Source: an uncultured Saprospiraceae bacterium | GTDB lineage: Bacteria > Bacteroidota > Bacteroidia > Chitinophagales > Saprospiraceae | Length of the DNA stretch: 64,000 nucleotides | Reading direction: 5' to 3' | Assembly (NCBI GenBank): GCA_938016265.1 | Contig: CALLWB010000039.1 | Span: forward strand, 62,001 to 126,000 | In this document: positions 1 through 9,300 of the stretch, in pieces | Position numbering within the stretch: position 1 is the first letter of the stretch | Layout of the letters: each line of letters opens with the position of its first letter | Notes under the pieces: generated by a model | What the model was told of the DNA's origin: nothing | What the model saw: only the letters and a program-made list of their open reading frames with translations | Databases searched by the model: none | Position numbers and translations under genes: made by a program

Positions 1-356
1 TCGTCCGACACATTGTAACTGTCCATGTAAACACCGCGTAGTTCCAACTCACAAGTATCTCCTACATAACCGGAAGGGCATTCACAAATTCCCCATACAC
101 ACACACCGCCGTTGTAGCACGCAACAGAATCCGGTAACGGACATAAATTGATTTGACAACTATCTCCTCCCCAGTACATAATCTCACCGGAAGGAAGCGT
201 ATCTTCCAAACAAACACAGTGACCATCAAAACATACACCATTGGGAGAGACGCAAAAGACATCTTTACAAGGATCCGTATCGCAGGATTGTAAGTGACTC
301 ATTACAAAAACAAAAGCGACCACCGCAATTATGATAACAGAAAAATTATGTTTCAT
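1..356 (-). CDS. EGF-like repeat lipoprotein (3' part missing, cut by window edge)
   Basis: An open frame runs from an ATG at 354-356 down through position 1, so only the first 118 residues are visible. It begins with a hydrophobic signal ending in a lipobox-like LQSC (Cys25), which predicts export and lipidation. The motif DPCKDV follows, and then Cys-rich modules; the second has the EGF signature C-x-x-G-x-C-x-C-x-x-G-Y-x-G-x-x-C at about residues 86-103. The start of the mature protein resembles that of the next gene (DPDPCKDVTC), so the two are paralogues. Function unknown; probably a surface-displayed lipoprotein. A possible -7 element (TATTTTTG on the minus strand) lies at 401-408. Confidence 0.75.
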   Translation of the reverse strand, partial: MKHNFSVIIIAVVAFVFVMSHLQSCDTDPCKDVFCVSPNGVCFDGHCVCLEDTLPSGEIMYWGGDSCQINLCPLPDSVACYNGGVCVWGICECPSGYVGDTCELELRGVYMDSYNVSD

Positions 357-716
357 GGTTGTTTATTTATCGTCAAATTGATCAATTCGCAAAAAACGTT
401 CAAAAATAGTGCATTTGGTGGAAGTCTAATAATGAAGATCGGTAAACTTCTATCTGTTGCATGTTAAAAACGCAAAAACTACGGATTAAGTGTATGCTTA
501 TAAAGAAATTACTTGCTTGAGAATAGTTAATGGTAAATAATATAATTGCTATTGGTGAGGAGGCCCTGTCCTTAGTCACTAAAATGGATGGATTGTCAAA
601 AAAGCACCTTTTCCCAATAACATTAACCAATTCCTATTAACCATAAAAAAAGTCGCTTCGGGAAAATCCAAAAGCGACTTTTTCTTGACTCTTAGTAGAG
701 TGCTAGTATTTTGTTT
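357..716. other. Intergenic region between two EGF lipoprotein genes
   Basis: No convincing gene. A 76-codon minus-strand frame at 400-630 has no recognisable features and looks like chance. The region holds the hairpin terminator of the gene to its right and a possible -7 element for the gene to its left. Confidence 0.5.
645..684 (-). terminator. Hairpin terminator of the EGF lipoprotein gene at 717-1259
   Basis: Perfect stem AAGTCGCTT/AAGCGACTT with a 14-base loop, flanked by A runs on one side and T runs on the other. It can therefore work in both directions. It sits 33 bases beyond the stop codon of the minus-strand gene. Confidence 0.8.
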
Positions 717-1259
717 CTATTGAGCTGTGTATGTAGTAGTACAGCTGTCTGAACTATTATTAGAAGTATCAAGGATAGTATAAGTAACAGTGAAAGACGT
801 TCCGTTAAGAACAGTTCCTGTACCGCTAATTTGGAAAGCCGTCAAATTTGTAGCTGTTAAGTTTTGAGTAGGAATGATTAGTCCACTATCAGAAACTTCA
901 GCACGAACAGATGCATCATCAGGAGAAACTCCTTGAGCACCAAAGTTGTAAATGTTTGTAAGGATAACATACTGGTTTCCCTCAGCAGAATTTTTAACTT
1001 CAGCAGTATAGTTGTCAGTAAAGGTTAGGTCAGAATCGCAAACCTCAGAAGCATTGTATGTTCCAATGTAGGCAGATCTTAGTAAGATAGAACAATCAGT
1101 CCCGCTATATCCGTCATCACAGGTACAAGTACCTTCAAGGCAAAATCCTGTTGCTGCACAAGTAACATCTTTACATGGATCTGGATCACAAGATGTAAAG
1201 GTGAAAGTAGTTATAGCGAAAATAGAAAGTGTTAATAATTTCAGTAAGTTCTTTTTCAT
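717..1259 (-). CDS. EGF-like lipoprotein, 180 aa
   Basis: Signal peptide with lipobox FTSC (Cys24), then one compact EGF-like module (Cys at about 24-57, with the pattern CxxGxCxCxxGYxGxxC). A domain of about 120 residues follows, rich in Thr, Ser and Asn, with two Cys (CDSD near the front, DSCTTTY at the end) that could form a disulphide closing a beta-rich fold. The downstream half resembles that of the gene at 1419-1901: both start with GTY/GFYEGT and Cys and end with a Cys-x-x-x-Tyr strand. Role unknown. A -7-like TACTTTTG on the minus strand at 1297-1304 fits a short leader. Confidence 0.85.
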   Translation of the reverse strand: MKKNLLKLLTLSIFAITTFTFTSCDPDPCKDVTCAATGFCLEGTCTCDDGYSGTDCSILLRSAYIGTYNASEVCDSDLTFTDNYTAEVKNSAEGNQYVILTNIYNFGAQGVSPDDASVRAEVSDSGLIIPTQNLTATNLTAFQISGTGTVLNGTSFTVTYTILDTSNNSSDSCTTTYTAQ

Positions 1260-1296
1260 GATGTAAAAGGTTTTAGTTTAAAACAAAAAATGAATG

Positions 1297-1304
1297 CAAA
1301 AGTA
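1297..1304 (-). promoter_or_regulatory. Possible -7 promoter element (TACTTTTG)
   Basis: Matches the Bacteroidota -7 consensus TAnnTTTG and lies about 40 bases upstream of the EGF lipoprotein start. No good -33 TTG is present at the expected distance, so this is tentative. Confidence 0.35.
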
Positions 1305-1418
1305 AGTGTTTTATTTTAAAAAAATAGTAGTGTTTTTAATATTTATAGATGCTGAACGTATTTTGGCAATAATTGTGCCCATTCTGTAAGGGGAGTGCTC
1401 TGTTTTGATCAATATTAG

Positions 1419-1901
1419 TTAAAATTGAATGTAAGTAATTGCACAATCCTCTATGTACTCTGTAGTTGTACCTATATTTTTAATTGCGGTATACTGAATG
1501 AATAAAGTATCATTTTTTAATTCACCAGTACCTGAATATTCATCCATGCCCAATAACTGATCTTCAAATTTCAACCTCGTCGCGCTCGTTAAGTTTAGCG
1601 ATAAGTCATATCCGGCGTTTGCAAAGTTAGTGAAGTTGGCCCCCGTGACGGAGCGTTTTTTGAAGTTAGACACAAAGTCTGCAGACGAGCAATCTTGCGT
1701 TCCTTCATAAAAACCCAGAAATTTATCGATCCAGGCAGTTTCACAAAAATCCCCATAAAATCCAGTCTCGCAAACACATTCTCCAAAATCGCAGATGCCA
1801 TCATTTTGACAATCGATCCCCTCACATCTATTCGAATTGCAGCTGGAAAAAAGTACAAGAAGCAAGCTGATCAGCAGTAAGTTGGTTAGTTTTTGGATCA
1901 T
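1419..1901 (-). CDS. EGF-like lipoprotein, 160 aa
   Basis: Signal peptide with lipobox FSSC (Cys21), then one EGF-like module (NRCEGIDCQNDGIC onwards, closing with GFYGDFC), then a C-terminal domain of about 105 residues with two Cys. Third member of the local paralogous set. It starts 44 bases downstream of the TPR gene on the same strand, so the two are probably co-transcribed. Function unknown. An exported, lipid-anchored protein is well supported; a binding role is only inferred from the EGF module. Confidence 0.85.
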   Translation of the reverse strand: MIQKLTNLLLISLLLVLFSSCNSNRCEGIDCQNDGICDFGECVCETGFYGDFCETAWIDKFLGFYEGTQDCSSADFVSNFKKRSVTGANFTNFANAGYDLSLNLTSATRLKFEDQLLGMDEYSGTGELKNDTLFIQYTAIKNIGTTTEYIEDCAITYIQF

Positions 1902-1945
1902 GGAAGCGGAGTATAGTTTTTTGATTTCTGGGAGACCAGTTAGTA

Positions 1946-3751
1946 TTAAATACCTTCGTCTCCTCTTATTTTTCGGAATCGCTTTCTTGCTTCAACAGCA
2001 AAGGTGCTTCCCGAATGTTCCATAAGCAGGCGCTGGTATAGTCCTTTTGCCTTTTCTGTATCCTCTAGTTGATTTTCATAGAGTGTGGCGAGTTCAAACA
2101 TAGCATTGTCCCCTCGTATTCCTTCAGCATGATCATCTATGATCGCTTGCAAAGCTTCAGCAGCTTTATCAAATGCTCTTTTTTTCATAAAGATCTTTGA
2201 CTTCGCATATAAGATATCATCTTCAAGGTTATTACCAGGAAACAAAAGCTTAATCGAATCAAGTGTCGTAAAAGATTCGTCAAACTTATTCTGAAAAATA
2301 AGTAAGTCTGATCGCGCATACATTTTCATTGGCGCAGCCGTAGTGTCCAGTGAATAATTGTCCATGATAAACACCGACAAATCAATCGCATCATTGGAAA
2401 TTAATTCTGAGGTGGAGGCTTTCAACACATTCAGTTGAGCCTGTGCCCATTCAAAGTCTCCGTTGTAGTAAGCTAGTTTGGCGTTTCGAAACCGAGCTTC
2501 TTCACCTAGCATATCATCTTTAAAGTCTTTGTCTACCTGAGAATACAACAATGTCGATTCCCAAACCTCGCTCTTCATCAAATAGAAATCACCAAGATCA
2601 AGCTTGGACTCTGCTTGTATTTTTGGTTGAATGCCTGGGAAAAAAATCAATTCATCAAGCAGACCAATGGCCCCATCCAGATCATTGATATAAAAAGCCT
2701 TCAATCTGGCCAACTCTCTGATTATAGATGCGGTTGTTTTATTCCGGCCAAACTCGATAAGGAAATTATTGTATTCTGTCTCCAAAGACCGAAGGTCTTC
2801 ATCGGTATAACTATACCCATTGACGAGCAATTTCTTTTTGCAATCCAGCATCTCCCGTTTTGAGTCGAGGTAGTAGGTGCAGGCTTTGCCTTTTTCTTCT
2901 ACTATATAGTTGAATGCTTCTATGGCTGCTTCGTAGTCTTTTTCGCGTACGGCATCTCTGGCTAGTTTGTACACTCGACCACCGTTTTCACTTTTGCGCT
3001 TATCAAGGGCTTTCACTTGTCGAAAAGCATTCTTGAAATCTTTTTCCTGAATAAAAACCCAAGTCAGCATTTCCGGGTATAATATCTGATCAGGGTCTTC
3101 TTGAATCCGGTCATACAGCTGCGTTTTCAGCTCTTCAAAATCCTCCTCTCCCAGGTATCGCTGGAAGTACGTTTGGACAGTATTTTTTCGGTTTGGGTTG
3201 CTCAGCAAGGAGTTGAGGTAGTTCTCAATCATTGGTTTTACCTCTCCTTTTCTGCGATAGACATCGGCGATTTGGTAGGAAAACGAATTTTTATCTTTCA
3301 GTGATTTATTCCCCTTTTGGTACGTTTCTACTGCCAGGTCGTACTTGGCAAGGTTGATAAAGGCATTGGCTAGTCGAATAACTTCACTTTGGCTGGGCGG
3401 TAGCAATTTGATAGCTTTACGATATTGCTCATCTGCGTCATCGTTTTTTAGCTGTTTTTCATAAAGATTACCTAGCTCAATATACAGTTGCGCGTTTTTA
3501 GGATCTTTTTTGATTTGTTTGTTGATTACAAGGTCCGCATCATCAAACTGTTCTAAAGAAATCAGGCATTTAAGGTATTTATTAAAATAATAATTATTGT
3601 TTGGATACTTGTTAACCAACTTGTCGAACAAGTTGGCTGCCTTTTCATATTCACCACTATTATAATATTGCTGAGCTAACTTAGGATCCTGAGCTGTCAT
3701 AATAACAGGGATCAAAAGGAAAGTATATAAAATCAGCGCTAATTTTTTCAT
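1946..3751 (-). CDS. Exported tetratricopeptide-repeat protein, 601 aa
   Basis: N-terminal signal peptide (about residues 1-20, ending in TAQ). Arrays of TPR helices follow almost throughout: the AxxxYxxGxYxxAxxxxxxxxxxxPxN pattern is clear at residues 25-130, and further pairs occur at 420-590 including a final FELATLYE...AKGLYQRLL unit. TPR proteins act as scaffolds in the periplasm or at the outer membrane. No catalytic domain is visible. It is the promoter-proximal gene of a pair with the EGF lipoprotein downstream. I cannot name an orthologue, but proteins of this size are common in Bacteroidota. Confidence 0.85.
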   Translation of the reverse strand: MKKLALILYTFLLIPVIMTAQDPKLAQQYYNSGEYEKAANLFDKLVNKYPNNNYYFNKYLKCLISLEQFDDADLVINKQIKKDPKNAQLYIELGNLYEKQLKNDDADEQYRKAIKLLPPSQSEVIRLANAFINLAKYDLAVETYQKGNKSLKDKNSFSYQIADVYRRKGEVKPMIENYLNSLLSNPNRKNTVQTYFQRYLGEEDFEELKTQLYDRIQEDPDQILYPEMLTWVFIQEKDFKNAFRQVKALDKRKSENGGRVYKLARDAVREKDYEAAIEAFNYIVEEKGKACTYYLDSKREMLDCKKKLLVNGYSYTDEDLRSLETEYNNFLIEFGRNKTTASIIRELARLKAFYINDLDGAIGLLDELIFFPGIQPKIQAESKLDLGDFYLMKSEVWESTLLYSQVDKDFKDDMLGEEARFRNAKLAYYNGDFEWAQAQLNVLKASTSELISNDAIDLSVFIMDNYSLDTTAAPMKMYARSDLLIFQNKFDESFTTLDSIKLLFPGNNLEDDILYAKSKIFMKKRAFDKAAEALQAIIDDHAEGIRGDNAMFELATLYENQLEDTEKAKGLYQRLLMEHSGSTFAVEARKRFRKIRGDEGI

Positions 3752-4077
3752 TCTTTATTTTTCGTATAACATTGTTACGCGGTCCTTGGATATAGGTTGC
3801 GTCTGTCCCTTCCCAACTGGTCTATTTAAAATCTATTCAAATTTTATACCGTTTATTGGTAATATGGTAGTTAGTACAAGGATGGACGCATGTTACTAGC
3901 AGATTAAGTATTTTTCTCATTCTAGCCAGCAAACAATCTTCTAAATTTGTAGTGGAGAGCTGGACCGACTTTGGTAAAAGGGGGTCCCCCTACTTTCTAC
4001 CAACCACCTTTTACAAATAATAGGCTGCCCTTCAAAAAAAGAGCAGCCTATTCGTATATTTTGATAAGGAAGAGGGA
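3752..4077. other. Intergenic region between tonB and the TPR gene
   Basis: 326 bases with no plausible gene. It contains the hairpin at 4019-4052 downstream of tonB, and the promoter region of the TPR gene, in which I could not place a convincing promoter. Confidence 0.4.
4019..4052 (-). terminator. Hairpin downstream of tonB
   Basis: Perfect 10-bp inverted repeat AATAGGCTGC/GCAGCCTATT around a 14-base loop, 26 bases beyond the tonB stop. The U-tract on the minus strand is weak, so termination efficiency is uncertain. Confidence 0.6.
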
Positions 4078-4986
4078 CTAGCCTTCTAGCTTAAATCTTA
4101 CTGGGAGGTTGAACTGAACCTTTACAGGCTGGTTTCGCTGCCTTCCTGGTGTCCATTTGGGCATACTTTGTACGATACGCAAAGCTTCCTTACCGCATCC
4201 TCCACCTAGATCTCTAAGGATTTTAGGATCGATGATGTTACCAGCTTTGTCGATTACGAAACTAACAACTACCATACCTTCGATGCCATTTTCACGAGCG
4301 ATGCTAGGATATTTGATGTTTTTGTAGATAAACTCCAACATCTTTTTCTCTGCGCATTTCTTTTTCTCTGCATCGTCACCAGCACCGTCTTCACATCCAG
4401 GGAAACGAGGCATTTGTTGTACGATCGTAAAGATCTCATCAACTTCTTCCTCTGGTTCCGGCTCAGGTGGTGGCGGTGGTTTTGGTTTTGGTTTTTCGAC
4501 AACTGGTTCTGGTTCAGGAGGTGGAGGTGGTGCCTCTACTTCCGTCTCTTCCTCAACGGTCATATCTTCAAATTCTACCTCTTCTTCTACTTCCTCTTCT
4601 GGTACTTCTTCAATTACCGGAGGTGGAGGAGGAGGTGGTGGTGGTGGTGGTTCTGCCGTTCTAGGCGGTTCCATTTCAATGTCTTCAGGAAGCTCAATGT
4701 TTTCTGGGATATATACTTTTTCATCGTAAGTTGTCCAGCTAAAAGCAGAAATGGTAAAGACCAGCGCACCGACCAACCCAGCGAGGAGAAATGTATTACT
4801 CATCTTGAAAGCATTTGCTTCAGGATACTTATAAGAGTATTTCATCCTTGTATCAGAGGCATACTTGCTTGCTAGATCTTGGCTGCCATTCTTCGAAATT
4901 ATCCCTTTTACAAAAAAGATAACTCCAATTGTAGCTAGTAGCAAGAGCCCTAAAACTGCAACAAATTGCATTGACGTAATAGCCAT
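4078..4986 (-). CDS. tonB: Energy transducer TonB
   Basis: Couples the inner-membrane proton motive force (via ExbB/ExbD) to TonB-dependent outer-membrane transporters. Two hydrophobic segments (about residues 7-27 and 66-85) precede a Pro/Glu-rich periplasmic stretch (about 108-180) with runs of prolines and a KPKPKPPPPP motif. The TonB C-terminal domain follows (about 190-302), with YPSIARENGIEG and the usual PKWTPG near the end. Before that domain lies a motif PRFPGCE...CAEKK with paired Cys, shared with the secreted protein at 26056-27183. The first transmembrane segment is an N-terminal addition to the usual single anchor. An internal start just before the second segment is possible. The gene begins 3 bases after the vanZ-like gene. 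Confidence 0.92.
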   Translation of the reverse strand: MAITSMQFVAVLGLLLLATIGVIFFVKGIISKNGSQDLASKYASDTRMKYSYKYPEANAFKMSNTFLLAGLVGALVFTISAFSWTTYDEKVYIPENIELPEDIEMEPPRTAEPPPPPPPPPPPVIEEVPEEEVEEEVEFEDMTVEEETEVEAPPPPPEPEPVVEKPKPKPPPPPEPEPEEEVDEIFTIVQQMPRFPGCEDGAGDDAEKKKCAEKKMLEFIYKNIKYPSIARENGIEGMVVVSFVIDKAGNIIDPKILRDLGGGCGKEALRIVQSMPKWTPGRQRNQPVKVQFNLPVRFKLEG

Positions 4987-4989
4987 AAA

Positions 4990-5379
4990 TTAAATATTTA
5001 TTTTTTTAAATAAGTTTAAGCTGATTAGACCAGTTAAACAACCAATAATATTAGCAATAATATCGAATAACTCAAAATATCTGCCGGGGAAAAATGAATA
5101 TTGGACCCATTCTATGAAAATTCCATAGCAAATAGCCAAAATTAACACTTTTATGATCCAATTTCTTGGAATTTTATTCGGTGTTACATTTTTCTTTAGC
5201 CCCCAAAGAGACAAACTGACCAGAATTGCATACACAATAAGGTGAGCAACTTTGTCTGGTTGAAACAATTTAAAAAACGACAGATCGGGTAAAGATTTTC
5301 CCGGAGTTGTAGACAACAGAAAAATAATTATTGCCCAGACAATCGCAGGAAAAAGAAATTTTTTCTGATTAAGCACCAA
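4990..5379 (-). CDS. VanZ-like small membrane protein, 129 aa
   Basis: Four hydrophobic segments with the VanZ family hallmarks: an early [21 protein letters not shown] in the middle, [26 protein letters not shown] near the C-terminus. The family is named for a teicoplanin-resistance protein, but its molecular role in Bacteroidota is unknown. It overlaps the 3' end of gcvH by 11 bases and is followed 3 bases later by tonB, so it sits in the middle of a translationally coupled operon. Confidence 0.85.
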   Translation of the reverse strand: MVLNQKKFLFPAIVWAIIIFLLSTTPGKSLPDLSFFKLFQPDKVAHLIVYAILVSLSLWGLKKNVTPNKIPRNWIIKVLILAICYGIFIEWVQYSFFPGRYFELFDIIANIIGCLTGLISLNLFKKINI

Positions 5380-5758
5380 TCAATTCTTGATAAGCTTCAG
5401 CAGATAATAATTCATCCAGCTCTTCTTTGTTGTCGTATTTGATCTTGATCATCCAACCTTCTTCATAAGGAGAGGTATTGACCAATTCAGGATCGTCTTC
5501 CAGCGCCTCATTAAACGCTACAATTTCTCCACTTAGTGGCATAAACAAATCAGAAACGGTCTTTACTGCTTCTACTGTTCCAAATACTTCATCCCTTGGG
5601 ATGGTTTGGCCTTGAGTTTCTACTTCGACATATACTATATCTCCCAATTCGCCTTGTGCAAAATCCGTAATTCCAACAACTGCCGTTCCGTCGTCTTCCA
5701 AACGTATCCACTCATGCTCTTTGGTGTACTTTAAATTTTCAGGAGGTGTCGCCATCAA
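5369..5758 (-). CDS. gcvH: Glycine cleavage system H protein
   Basis: Carries the lipoyl arm that shuttles the aminomethyl group between the P, T and L proteins of glycine cleavage in the cytoplasm. At 129 residues it has the normal family length. The lipoylated lysine is Lys66 in [12 protein letters not shown], and the family-typical YTKEHEWI (residues 11-18) and EEGWM are present. Either of the first two Met codons could be the start. No other glycine-cleavage gene is nearby. It is the first gene of the gcvH-vanZ-tonB run. Confidence 0.97.
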   Translation of the reverse strand: MMATPPENLKYTKEHEWIRLEDDGTAVVGITDFAQGELGDIVYVEVETQGQTIPRDEVFGTVEAVKTVSDLFMPLSGEIVAFNEALEDDPELVNTSPYEEGWMIKIKYDNKEELDELLSAEAYQELIGA

Positions 5759-6320
5759 TAATCTGGTTAAATTTTGAAAAAATATACTCCTGTTTTTTGC
5801 TGATTAATTCTCTGTGTGTCACATGTACCAACGGCATTTACTTTATAGATGCAGGTTAGTTGGTTTTTGGTGTGTCGATTAAGAAAAAAAACGGAACACA
5901 TAGAATTGATCACCATAAAACTTTCCCAAAGATAATTTTTTTCATGGATTCCTTCACGATCTCGCAGAGTTTTGAATGACAATTCAAAAAGTGAAGGAAC
6001 TGCGACGGCGGAAACTCCACTACAAACAGAGGGAAATCCGACTTGGGATGAACAAAATATTTGTGTAAAGCCTGCCTTCCAAAACGCAGCAAACTGGCCA
6101 ACGGCAATTTAGTTAGACTCGTTATTCTATTGTACTTAGTAGTTGTAAATATTGAATTTGACACGTAGCGGTTCCAGTCGTCTAAACGCTCTGACCCTTA
6201 AAAAAGACAAATTAGTTCGGAGCAGGGAGAATGATGATTCTTCCCGACAAACGACTATAATTTGTGCAACAAAATCCTATCCCTTTACCTCTTACCCTAA
6301 TCCTTCTACCAACTACCCTT
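5759..6320. other. sprA-gcvH intergenic region
   Basis: 562 bases with no supportable gene; the short frames at 5767-5982, 5910-6164 and 6152-6343 lack any family features. It holds one copy of the intergenic repeat (about 5951-6012) and a TATCTTTG -7-like element on the minus strand at 5927-5934, about 170 bases upstream of gcvH. Confidence 0.5.
5951..6012. repeat. Intergenic repeat, copy A (single)
   Basis: Contains TTTTGAAT-gaca-ATTCAAAA, a perfect hairpin, nested within CCTTCAC...GTGAAGG, followed by GAACTGCGACGGCGG. The second half matches repeats near 16.85-16.95 kb and 30.0-30.1 kb. It lies in non-coding sequence between sprA and gcvH. Confidence 0.6.
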
Positions 6321-9300
6321 TTACTGGGACAGCTGGAAACTAATCATCACTCCGCCACTGGTATTTGTCATTGCATAAGACGCAGAAGTGGCTGGGATTG
6401 TCCGACGTCTATCGAAAAACAACCGAACATTCAGTTTCTTGTTGACCGCATAATCAATCGACGGAGACCAAGTAATCGTTTTCAGACCACGGGTCGGCAA
6501 CGAGGTGTTTTGATCCAACAAATGATTCACTGTTTTATCATCACGGAAAGACATGTCAAATTTGAAATTTAAATCATTTTCCAGCTTCTCAGCTTTCTTC
6601 TTCCCTAAAGTGATATTGAATGGGAGTTTTAATCCTTTGACACGGTAACCCAAGCCAATGGTAAACTCTTCTGTTTTAGTTTCTACCAATTGGAAGTCAA
6701 TAAGGTTCATTCCGAGTATTCGACTTTTTTTCCAATCAAATTTCGCCGTCAAATCGTTTTTAAACTTCATGTCGATACCAATAAGAGGGGAAAACTGCTC
6801 GCTTATCGCTAGATCAGGTACTCGATACTCAGAAAAATAACTACCAGTATTGTCATTGATCACCCGATATTGGTCATCAAAACGTAAGTCTGTAGAGAAA
6901 GAACTCATCGTCAGTGTTGAAGAGTACCCATGTGAGACATTGAAACTGGCAAAGACATTTTTCAGGCCTTTCATTTTGCTTAATCCGTTATAGCTTACTC
7001 GCCAGTTTGGACGTGGCACAATGTTCTTTACTTTCAATGGGTAGGTAGAGGCATCTTTTTTGGTATAAGCTGCTAGGAAGGCAGGAATTAATACATCCTG
7101 CTGATAGCGCCCGTACCCTTCTGAATAATCACCATATTCGAAATCAGTAATATGCAGTCCTTGTGATCGAGGATTCAATTCTCCGAGTCGTTGGGAAATG
7201 ATTTCTCTATTTGCTTCAAACTGCTGGAACGTAGCAGAAATATTGTCCTGATCCAATTGTTCAAACATCGTATTCAAAGTATAGAAGGTCAGGTTGATTG
7301 ATCCTGCATCGAACCCATTTTTATGCTCAAACGGAGCAAGTCCTCCAGCAGGGTCTGCCTCAAATACTTTGAAGTACTCTGAATGGTTTTCACTGTAACT
7401 TCTAGTACCTGTCAATTCAATTCTGAAATCTTTAAATGGTTCAAGTGTTAGTTTCGCATCCAAATTCAAGGAGCGATTGTCGGTAACTTGTTGGTTGAGT
7501 AGCAAACTTCTGGTAAACTGACCGTTCTTAGCGCCATCATCCAACCATGTTTTGTCTGGCCTTGTCAATCCTAAAGTATATCCCCAACCAGGCGCACCGA
7601 ATTGGTTGTCCCGACCAAAATAGTTGGTTTCAGGCATCCATCCCGGAACAGTAGAATTAAACTGCTCTGAGTAAGAGAATCTAGCTTTTCTAACGATCAT
7701 CAACGGTCTCAAGATGATTCGCTCGACCATGGTAGGTTGTCTTTTTTCTCGTTTGGCTTTTTTCTCTGCCTTCGCGATAGCAGCCTTGGCTTTTGCGGCC
7801 TCTTTAGCAGACGCAGCGTCTCCAGTACCTGCTCCTTTGCCTCCTGGGGTTGGTTTTTGGCCACCTACCAATTCGTCTTTTGACTTAGGCGCCATTGGTT
7901 TTTCAATACCAGGCTGATTTTTACCACCTGCCTTAGGGTTTTCCAATTCTGAACCTGGTTTACCAGTTTTTACTCCAGATTTTCCAGATGCCCCTGATTT
8001 AGTTTTTGAATCCTTGCCATTGGATGGTTTCGGTTTGGTATTGATTTTTTTCAAGTACTTAGACTTATTATAAAGTTTGGTAAAATCCAGGTCGGTATTG
8101 ATCTGACGATTTTGTCCATTCTGAATAATATTGGCTTGATATTGTTCTGCTTTGATTTCAACATTTTTGTATTCAAAGTTTCTTGCAGCAGCACTCCAGC
8201 TATAATTGGCAGAGTATTGTGCCCGAATGTTTGTCCAGTCCAGTAGAGGAATCAGTTTAGTAGGTAGGGTATAGCTGGCAGATATAGATTGGTTGTAATT
8301 TTTAGTTCTACCTCCAAATTTTTTCTCCGAACCATTTGGATTCTGACCTTTTCCCCATAAGTTGTTTCTTAAATACTCCTTGGCATCACCATTTGGATTG
8401 TTGTCGGTAGAACCTTCCAGTTCATCAACGGTCGCATTATTGGTAGCATTAAAACTTACGTTAATGGACTTTGTTAGATTCCACTGTGCGCCGTAGGTTC
8501 TGTCCCACAAAAACCGTTTGTCAAAAAAGGTGCTGTTTGCCGCATTAGAGAATCGATATTTGATTTGGCCAACATGGCGGTTCATATCATTCCTAAACGT
8601 AAATGAATTCGGCAGTGGATTGAAGTTTAAGTCTTTTACCAACCCAAACCACTTGCTTTTTGACTTAATTAGTTTCTTGAATGGTTCAATGTATTTTACT
8701 TGTCTGGAATAGTTGTAGTCAAGACTTCCTCGATGGGTAACCACGTTGTCAGACTCAATAATCGGATCACGTTTGTGTGAATTTGACCAGGCATAAGTCG
8801 CACTAAAATTTTCAATATCATAAGGCATTGGCTTGCGCTTAGTATTGGTTCTTTCTTTACGAACGTTGGTCAGGTTGATACTTTTGATGGCTGTTAGGTC
8901 CTGAGCTGCTTTTTTGATTTCTGGTCTAACGCTTGGATCCGCTGCACGCAAACTTTCTTTTAGCTTGATATCTTTTTGTAACGGATCAAACTCAGGATTT
9001 TTGACTGTTTTAGAATATTGAACATACAATGGTATTCTGACACCAGAGTTTTTCGGTAAAAATTTACCCATCTCTAGGTTGGTCGCCACATCATATTGTA
9101 CCACCTCTTCCAGTGATCGTTGATTTACTTTTTGTTCTATCTGTCCCCAGCCAATTCCTGTATAGTTCGTAGAGGCAGTGAAGTTACCCCAATCGGCTAG
9201 TTTGATGTCCATTCGTGCGAGACCTGCTACACCGCCGCGCTCATCCAGTCCACTCGCTCTAAGCTCATTTACCCAGACTTCTGTACAAAGCGACGGGCCC

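Noticed and set aside
400-630. 76-codon minus-strand frame between the first two lipoprotein genes
   Set aside because: No signal peptide, domain or compositional pattern of the neighbouring genes, and it ends just before the terminator of the adjacent gene. Considered chance.
4414-4875. 153-codon plus-strand frame rich in Trp, Arg and Phe opposite tonB
   Set aside because: It is the antisense of the Pro/Glu-rich region of TonB; the odd composition follows directly from that.
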